The translations under genes and the position numbers were made by a program. Positions 22,674 through 26,904 of a stretch of DNA of 26,904 bases are shown in pieces. The notes under the pieces are model-generated. The model did no database searches. It was not told where the DNA came from and was given only the letters and a program-made list of their open reading frames with translations. Source of the DNA: CAZSPT01 sp964608895 (GTDB taxonomy: Bacteria; Patescibacteriota; Patescibacteriia; 2-01-FULL-39-33); assembly GCA_964608895.1 (NCBI GenBank), contig CAZSPT010000006.1:1-26904 (forward strand). Reading direction: 5' to 3'. The stretch's first letter is position 1; the number at the start of each line of letters is the position of its first letter.

Positions 22674-24428
22674 ATGACAACTGAAAAACAACGGCCGGCC
22701 GGTGGTCGGTATCGGAGCCGATCGAAAAAAAAGCTGACTGGCCGGAAAAAATCCAACCGGCAAAAGGCCGTTCTGAAAATTATTCCTCTCGGCGGCTGCG
22801 AAGAAGTCGGCCGGAATATGACGGTTTTTGAATATCGGGATGACATTATTATTCTTGATATTGGTTTGGAATTTCCCGAAGAAGACATGCCCGGAATTGA
22901 CTATATTATTCCCAATATCAACTATCTTAAAGGAAAAGAAAAAAGAATCAAGGCGGTTATTTTTTCCCACGGACATTTAGACCATATTGGAGCGGCTCCG
23001 ATTCTGCTGGAAAAACTCGGCAATCCTCCGATCATCGGCCGAGACCTCACCTTGGCGATGATTAAACACCGCCAAGAAGACTATCAAAAAGGCAGTGCTA
23101 AAAAACTCAAAACTATTACTATTAAAAACCTCAAAGAACAGCTGAAGCTCGGATTATTCCAGGTGAAATTTTTCCAAATTGAGCACTCAATCATGGACGC
23201 GGTCGGAGTTATTATTAAAACTCCGGTAGCGACCGCCATCCATCCCGGCGACTGGACTTTAGAAAAAAATGAAAAAAACCAACCACTCTTAAACTATTCT
23301 TTTCTGGCCAAGCTGCCCCGGCCGACTGTTCTTCTACTGGAAAGTCTGGGAGCGATTCAAGAAAAATCCGGCCCAACTTCCCAGGAAATGAAAAAAAATC
23401 TCAAAGATTTAATTAACAAAGCGCCCGGCCGAGTGATTATCGCCACTTTTTCCTCCCAAATTGAAAGAATCGGCTGGATTTTGGAAACCGCCCAAAAAAT
23501 AGGAAAAAAAGTCGCTTTAGATGGCTACAGCATGAAAATAAACATTGAAATTGCCCAAAAACTCGGCTATATCAAACCCTATAAAAAAACTCTGATAACA
23601 ATTGATAAAATCGGAGACTATCCCGACAACAAAACAATAGTTATCTGCACCGGCGCCCAAGGTGAAGGCAAAGCGGTTCTTTCCCGAATTATTGAAAACA
23701 ACCATCGCCAAATAAAACTCCGGAAATCAGACACTGTTATTTTATCTTCTTCGGTTATTCCAGGAAATGAGCGAACAATTCAACGGCTGAAAGACAACCT
23801 CTACCGCCAGTGCGACAATGTTATCCACGGAAATATTATGGACATCCACGTTTCCGGCCACGCCGGCAAAGAAGACATCGTCTATATGCTTAAAAAAGCC
23901 AAACCAGACTATTTTATCCCGGTTTACGCCAACCACTACATGCTTAAAGAAGCGGCCAAACTGGCGGAAAAAAACGGCTTCGACCCTCAGAAAATTTTTG
24001 TTCCAAGCAACGGACAAATTATGGAATTTAAAAAATTCGGCGGAAAATTAACCGAGCAGAAAGTGCCGGCCGACTATGTCTTTGTTGACGGCCTTGGAGT
24101 GACTGACAGCAATAATGTCATTATCCGCGACCGCCAAATGATGGCTGAAGACGGAATGCTGGTGGTCATCGCGACCGTCAGCGGACAAACCGGCCAGCTA
24201 ATCCACAATCCCGACCTGATTTCCCGAGGTTTTGTTTATATGAAAGAAAATAAAAAACTAATTGAAATGACCCGCCAAAAAGCCAGGAAAATCCTCAAAG
24301 ACAATAATCCGAAAACCACTCCCGACGAACAATATCTTAAGGACAAAATCAGAAACGAAATCGGAAAATTCCTTTATCAAAAAACTGAAAAGCGGCCAAT
24401 GATTCTTCCGGTGATTATTGAAGTCTAA
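22674..24428 (+). CDS. rnj: Ribonuclease J with altered metal-site region
   Basis: 584 aa. A basic N-terminal extension (RYRSRSKKKLTGRKKSNRQK) precedes the metallo-beta-lactamase/beta-CASP core LKIIPLGGCEEVGRNM. RNase J has 5'-3' exo- and endonuclease activity in RNA turnover and rRNA/tRNA maturation. Metal ligands are visible in SHGHLDHIG (H99, H101, D103, H104), QIEHSIMDAVG (H171) and HPGDW (D193). The beta-CASP part has HVSGHAGKED (H392, H396). Two core motifs deviate: the usual DSTN is ESLG (223-226), and the usual PVHGEYRML is PVYANHYML (416-424), with the His displaced by three positions (H421). The C-terminal dimerisation domain (VFVDGLGVTD..) is present. The gene lies just after tRNA-Leu, a possible substrate in cis; this is conjecture. 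Confidence 0.95.
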   Translation: MTTEKQRPAGGRYRSRSKKKLTGRKKSNRQKAVLKIIPLGGCEEVGRNMTVFEYRDDIIILDIGLEFPEEDMPGIDYIIPNINYLKGKEKRIKAVIFSHGHLDHIGAAPILLEKLGNPPIIGRDLTLAMIKHRQEDYQKGSAKKLKTITIKNLKEQLKLGLFQVKFFQIEHSIMDAVGVIIKTPVATAIHPGDWTLEKNEKNQPLLNYSFLAKLPRPTVLLLESLGAIQEKSGPTSQEMKKNLKDLINKAPGRVIIATFSSQIERIGWILETAQKIGKKVALDGYSMKINIEIAQKLGYIKPYKKTLITIDKIGDYPDNKTIVICTGAQGEGKAVLSRIIENNHRQIKLRKSDTVILSSSVIPGNERTIQRLKDNLYRQCDNVIHGNIMDIHVSGHAGKEDIVYMLKKAKPDYFIPVYANHYMLKEAAKLAEKNGFDPQKIFVPSNGQIMEFKKFGGKLTEQKVPADYVFVDGLGVTDSNNVIIRDRQMMAEDGMLVVIATVSGQTGQLIHNPDLISRGFVYMKENKKLIEMTRQKARKILKDNNPKTTPDEQYLKDKIRNEIGKFLYQKTEKRPMILPVIIEV

Positions 24429-24457
24429 TTGCCTGACGGCCGAAAAACTGCTACAAT
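24429..24457 (+). promoter_or_regulatory. trpS promoter
   Basis: TTGCCT (24429-24434), 17-nt spacer, extended -10 TGC-TACAAT (hexamer 24452-24457). The predicted start near 24464 gives a leader of about 15 nt. It overlaps the end of rnj. Confidence 0.65.
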
Positions 24458-24478
24458 ATCCTTATTAAAGACTGAAAT

Positions 24479-25426
24479 ATGACCAAAGAAAATATTGTTT
24501 CAGGAATACAGCCGAGCGGCCGACTCCATCTCGGCAACTATCTTGGCGCCCTGAAAAATTGGGTTGAAATTCAAAACAGCGGCCGCTACCGTTGCTGGTT
24601 TTTTGTCGCCGACTATCATTCCCTGACTGAAGACTATAATCCGGCTGATAAAAGAAAACAAATTCTTGAAACCGCCGCCAGTTATCTGGCCGCCGGGCTT
24701 GATCCGAAAAAATCAACCGTCTTTATTCAATCAGACGTCCCGGAATGCACCGAACTCGCCTGGATTTTTAACACTGTCACTCCGTTCGGCGAACTTGAAC
24801 GAATGACTCAATTCAAGGAAAAAACAAGGCAACAATCCAAAAACATCAACATTGGCTTGTTTGATTATCCAGTCCTTCAAGCGGCCGATATTCTCCTCTA
24901 CCGCGGCCGACTGGTTCCGGTCGGCCAAGACCAGGTTCAGCATTTGGAGCTGACCAAAAAAATCGCTCGCTGGTTCAACAATAAATATCAGACTGATTAT
25001 TTTCCGGAAACCGAACCGCTGCTCACTCCGGCGCCGAAAGTAAAAGACTTAATTTCTCCCGACCAAAAAATGTCAAAATCCCGAGCTGAAAAACACTGGC
25101 TCGCCCTTGACGATTCTCCGAAAACTCTTTCCAAAAAAATCGGAAAAGCAACGACTACCCCAGCCGGCATCGCTAATCTCAAAACAATTTTCCAAGCTTT
25201 TCAAGATTCAATGCCGGGAGAATTTCAACCGAAAAAAATGTCAGAAACCAAAAAAATTATCGCCCAAGGACTTGGCGATTACTTTAAAAACTTCCGAAAA
25301 GAAAAAACAACTTGGCTGAAAAATCCGGCTCAATTGGAAAAAATTCTGACCGCCGGCAAAAATCAAGCCAAAACCGAAGCTCAAAAAACCATTAAAGAAG
25401 TCAAAAAAATCATCGGATTAAAATAG
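24479..25426 (+). CDS. trpS: Tryptophanyl-tRNA synthetase
   Basis: 315 aa, the length of bacterial TrpRS, a class I synthetase charging tRNA-Trp. Signatures are GIQPSGRLHLGNYLGALKNW with the HIGH variant HLGN (17-20), the conserved EDYNPA segment, the tryptophan pocket region LFDYPVLQAADILLY, VGQDQVQHLELTK (148-160), and KMSKS (197-201). The C-terminal helical part is Lys-rich, ending KEVKKIIGLK. It has its own promoter after rnj and ends at a bidirectional terminator. Nothing unusual in catalytic residues. Confidence 0.96.
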   Translation: MTKENIVSGIQPSGRLHLGNYLGALKNWVEIQNSGRYRCWFFVADYHSLTEDYNPADKRKQILETAASYLAAGLDPKKSTVFIQSDVPECTELAWIFNTVTPFGELERMTQFKEKTRQQSKNINIGLFDYPVLQAADILLYRGRLVPVGQDQVQHLELTKKIARWFNNKYQTDYFPETEPLLTPAPKVKDLISPDQKMSKSRAEKHWLALDDSPKTLSKKIGKATTTPAGIANLKTIFQAFQDSMPGEFQPKKMSETKKIIAQGLGDYFKNFRKEKTTWLKNPAQLEKILTAGKNQAKTEAQKTIKEVKKIIGLK

Positions 25427-25446
25427 CGAAAAAAACAACTAAAGAA

Positions 25447-25483
25447 AAAGGCGCTTGGTTTTCGGCCAAGCGCCTTTGCTTTT
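25447..25483. terminator. Bidirectional terminator between trpS and the glycoside hydrolase gene
   Basis: A perfect 12-bp stem (AAAGGCGCTTGG at 25447-25458, CCAAGCGCCTTT at 25466-25477) with loop TTTTCGG. The plus strand continues with GCTTTT and the minus strand with CTTTTTC beyond the A-rich side, so both converging genes can end here. Confidence 0.85.
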
Positions 25484-25504
25484 CAACTTTCCTCCAAAAG
25501 TTGA

Positions 25505-26904
25505 TTAATTCACTCCAAAGTACAATTGATATTCAGGAATTACCTCCCGAAAACTGTAATCAACGTTCAAACTCCAGAAAACCGCCCCAAGATAGCGGCC
25601 GCTTTCAATTAATGAAAGCTTCTCTGAAATTGCGGTCGGCTGGAGTTCTCCGACCAGAACCGGACGATCCAAACCAAGCTCGGCGACCGGCGGGAAAGCG
25701 GCCGGAAAATCAGTTCCCATAAAATCATAATGATGGAACTGATAGAAATCCAAGCCAAGCCCCTGCCAAGAGCCGATTGCCGACCGCTCGGCGCTACCGA
25801 CCGTCAACGGCTGACTGACATTCGGCCGAATTGTTTCAACCGCTCCGGAAATAAAAGTCCGAAGCTCCTGCAAGCTTAAGGCTGAGGCATAGCTGGGTTC
25901 ATTGATTATCTCCCAGCCGAAAATCGTCCGAGTCTCTCCATAACTGGCGGTAAATTCTCCAAGAAGATTAAGGAGCGCCTGACGGTTTTCCGTCAAAAGA
26001 TCAGAGGCTTCTCCGACCGGCGTTCCCTGCTCCTCAAAAACACTGTCAGCAACCGTATAGTCCAGCAGAACCGGAAGCAATTTAAGCGGCGGCCGCTGAT
26101 AAAGCTGACCAGCGACAGCCAGATTAGCAATTGCCGACAATTCGGCTGAATTACGATTCTTTGACGAAGGATAAGTTGAGTAAATTTCAGCGGCGTTCAC
26201 CAAGGCGTCCATGTCTTGATAAACATAATCATCAAAAACCAACTCAGAACCGTCATACTGAACCGCCGACCGGAGATCGCCGAAAATAAAAACTCGGACG
26301 ATTCCGACCTCTGCCTCGGCTAAATCGGCAAAATCCTGATGCAGCCGTTCAAGATTAGAGCTAAAACCTTGATGAGGGCCGCCCCAAGGATTCCGGCCGA
26401 TGTCCCAACCGTAGTTAATCCAGGGCAGATTGGCGCCGGAACGATTGAAAAACGGATTTCCCGGAGGCTGGACGCCAACCGCCTCAACCATTCGGCTTAA
26501 AATCGCCTGATTGCCGGAAAAATCACTTGCCGCGTAGCGGATGAGATAACTGCCGACAACTCCGGAATTAATTTCCTCAATTCCGGTCACTGTTATCGCC
26601 GCGGTCAAATCACCTTCAAAACTGTCCCAAGCTTCAGCTCCGGGATCTTGATACTCTTGGCCGGCTTCAACCGTGTCGGGATTGTCGCCGAGCAGAGTAA
26701 GCTCCGGCGGAATAGTGTCAACCACTTCAACCGTTCGTTCAACCGAAGTATTGTTTCCGGAAGAGTCGCTCACCGTGTAAACCAAGATACAGCTGCCGAG
26801 AACCGAAGTGTCAACCGTCCCTTGGACGATAATTTCTTCGGTCAAATCGCCTTCAAAACTGTCCCAAGCTTCAGCTCCGGGATCTTGATACTCTTGGCCG
26901 GCTT
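25505..26904 (-). CDS. Secreted clan GH-A (GH5-like) glycoside hydrolase with tandem Ig-like repeats, N-terminus beyond window
   Basis: 466 codons visible; the frame is open through position 26904, so an in-frame TTG at 26845 is not the start. The N-terminal visible part holds Ig-like repeats of 79 residues (HYR/DUF5011 type), each with PPELTLLGDNPDTVEAGQEY, DPGAEAWDSFEGDLT and YTVSDSSGN or YAASDFSGN. After a GNPFFNRSG linker comes a TIM-barrel hydrolase: GWDIGRNPWGG, VRVFIFGD, the acid/base motif GWEIINEPSY, FHHYDFMG, and a nucleophile in VLVGELQPT near the end, followed by GAVFWSLNVDYSF. This order is that of GH5/GH-A enzymes acting on beta-mannan or beta-glucan type polysaccharides; substrate not determinable. 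It converges on trpS. Probably surface-attached or secreted. Confidence 0.88.
   Translation of the reverse strand, partial: AGQEYQDPGAEAWDSFEGDLTEEIIVQGTVDTSVLGSCILVYTVSDSSGNNTSVERTVEVVDTIPPELTLLGDNPDTVEAGQEYQDPGAEAWDSFEGDLTAAITVTGIEEINSGVVGSYLIRYAASDFSGNQAILSRMVEAVGVQPPGNPFFNRSGANLPWINYGWDIGRNPWGGPHQGFSSNLERLHQDFADLAEAEVGIVRVFIFGDLRSAVQYDGSELVFDDYVYQDMDALVNAAEIYSTYPSSKNRNSAELSAIANLAVAGQLYQRPPLKLLPVLLDYTVADSVFEEQGTPVGEASDLLTENRQALLNLLGEFTASYGETRTIFGWEIINEPSYASALSLQELRTFISGAVETIRPNVSQPLTVGSAERSAIGSWQGLGLDFYQFHHYDFMGTDFPAAFPPVAELGLDRPVLVGELQPTAISEKLSLIESGRYLGAVFWSLNVDYSFREVIPEYQLYFGVN
26604..26904 (-). repeat. Near-identical 79-residue tandem Ig-like repeats
   Basis: The 64 nt at 26604-26667 and at 26841-26904 differ at a single base and are 237 nt (79 codons) apart; the second copy is cut by the window edge. 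They encode the same AGQEYQDPGAEAWDSFEGDLT-type stretch. Other parts of the repeats have diverged more, which points to recent unequal exchange or gene conversion. Confidence 0.85.

Overview
The window looks like a piece of a Patescibacteria (Candidate Phyla Radiation) genome, probably Parcubacteria-like. The reasons are dense gene packing, few Shine-Dalgarno sites, TGA used as a stop, very large cysteine-rich surface proteins of unknown family, a membrane-anchored solute-binding protein without transporter genes, and core genes (rsmA, leuS, uvrA, secG, rnj, trpS) mixed with membrane and surface genes. This placement is inferred from gene content and style; no rRNA gene is present to test it. 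No CRISPR array, insertion sequence or phage module was seen, and no stretch over 300 bases lacks a gene.

Layout. Positions 1-20308 are read leftwards. From right to left: a DsbA-like thiol oxidoreductase; a four-subunit 2-oxoacid:ferredoxin oxidoreductase operon (porG-porD-porA-porB) followed by a small membrane protein with the best ribosome binding site of the window and a strong terminator; uvrA; leuS; then femABX, two tandem divergent MFS-like transporters and rsmA in one compact run; then a membrane protein with calcium-binding-type repeats; and finally the first 1632 codons of a giant secreted Cys-rich protein that leaves the window at position 1. Positions 20406-25483 are read rightwards: secG, an anchored family-5 solute-binding protein, tRNA-Leu(CAG), rnj (RNase J) and trpS. 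A bidirectional terminator separates these from a leftward gene for a secreted clan GH-A glycoside hydrolase with Ig-like repeats, whose N-terminus lies beyond position 26904.

The most striking item is leuS. A complete alpha/beta serine hydrolase of RBBP9/YdeN type, with Ser, Asp and His in place, is inserted inside leucyl-tRNA synthetase between the two halves of a zinc-ribbon domain. The same gene also carries an apparent one-base frameshift further downstream. The giant Cys-rich protein carries nine copies of a C-x(4,5)-G-C motif alternating with three jelly-roll (CBM4/9-like) modules, and a GC-rich nested palindrome sits in frame inside one of these modules.

Regulation. Most transcription units begin with a recognisable sigma70-type promoter, usually with an extended -10 (TGn) and often a T-tract in the spacer, followed by a short leader of about 15-35 nt without a Shine-Dalgarno sequence. 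The two clear Shine-Dalgarno sequences belong to genes inside operons. Two terminators share a similar stem and a TTTGCTTTT tail. The 8-mer GGCCGGCC occurs about 15 times, far more than base composition predicts.
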